Of a stretch of DNA of 12,994 nt, positions 12,839-12,994 are shown piece after piece. Below the pieces are notes generated by a model that searched no databases, was not told the origin of the DNA, and saw nothing but the letters and a program-made list of their open reading frames with translations. The stretch spans positions 1-12,994 of the forward strand of contig JBOGFJ010000215.1 of the NCBI GenBank assembly GCA_050743385.1. Direction: 5' to 3'. Numbering within the stretch: the first letter of the stretch is position 1; each line of letters opens with the position of its first letter. The translations under genes were made by a program, and so were the position numbers. This DNA is from JACDBD01 sp050743385 (lineage in GTDB: Bacteria > Actinomycetota > Acidimicrobiia > IMCC26256 > JACDBD01).

Positions 12839-12994
12839 CTAGGCGCCGACCGTCGCGTGCTCCGCACGCCAGTCGTCCCACTCGTCGGTGAAGTAGCGCA
12901 CGCGCACCTTCTTGTACTCCTTCACCGACCAGAGCAGCGCGTAGTCGTCGATGCCGGTCTCCGAGCGGATCGCCGCGATCGTCTCCTCGCAGTC
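12839..12994 (-). CDS. C-terminal fragment of an unrecognised protein (51 residues; runs off the right edge)
   Basis: Reading leftward from the right edge, the frame is open for 51 codons to a TAG at 12839-12841. The peptide begins CEETIAAIRSETGIDDYALL, continues WSVKEYKKVRVRYFTDEW and ends in AEHATVGA. It looks like an amphipathic helix, then a strand and a second basic strand, which would fit the end of a small alpha/beta domain. I have a weak impression of the C-terminal part of an Lrp/AsnC-like or siroheme-decarboxylase-like protein (…LLWSVKEYKKVRVRYF…), but cannot support it firmly. It is a real gene end judging by codon use (GC-ending third positions throughout) and its convergent placement against the hydrolase. 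The start and most of the protein are outside the window. Confidence 0.6.
   Translation of the reverse strand, partial: DCEETIAAIRSETGIDDYALLWSVKEYKKVRVRYFTDEWDDWRAEHATVGA

Overview
The window is a GC-rich (roughly 70%), densely packed bacterial chromosome segment of actinobacterial type. GTG starts are frequent, intergenic gaps are short, Asp/Glu/Arg codons are GC-ending, and several products are typical of Actinobacteria: an Eis-like acetyltransferase, a DUF2342-type zinc metalloprotease, and a ppk1 locus linked to a MutT1-like Nudix/histidine-phosphatase pair. An acidimicrobiial or similar high-GC actinomycete is my best guess, but nothing in the window fixes the genus. I see no rRNA, tRNA, CRISPR array, insertion sequence or phage gene, and no gene-free stretch longer than about 300 bases.

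Region 1 (about 1-4725, minus strand) is a tight five-gene operon read leftward: polyphosphate kinase (ppk1), a CYTH-CHAD protein, a Nudix hydrolase, a SixA-type histidine phosphatase, and an HD-domain protein cut by the left edge. Neighbouring genes overlap by 4-14 nt or are 4-12 nt apart, so one transcript with translational coupling is likely. Together they look like a polyphosphate and nucleotide-phosphate module: PPK1 makes polyphosphate, CHAD binds it, CYTH belongs to the triphosphate-tunnel family, and the Nudix plus phosphatase pair corresponds to the two halves of mycobacterial MutT1.

Region 2 (4726-7598) starts with a 222-nt divergent control region containing a mirrored CGGTAACGT element. 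It is followed on the plus strand by an MFS transporter with an Arg-rich tail and an Eis-family GNAT acetyltransferase. A 49-nt near-palindrome at 7603-7651 separates these from the next block.

Region 3 (7659-10672, minus strand) is a three-gene operon: a DUF2342-like zinc metalloprotease, a zinc-independent MDR-type NADP oxidoreductase, and a 3-hydroxyacyl-CoA dehydrogenase homologue lacking the end of its C-terminal domain. The last two suggest acyl-CoA or enone metabolism; the protease's role there is unknown.

Region 4 (10684-12994) carries a divergently transcribed extended-SDR protein with a degraded active site and a C-terminal membrane anchor, then an alpha/beta hydrolase with a probable leaderless promoter. 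At the right edge is the C-terminal end of an unrecognised minus-strand gene.

Several starts (6366, 10672, 11840) have a TANNNT-like -10 box ending 6 nt before the start codon, which points to leaderless transcription.
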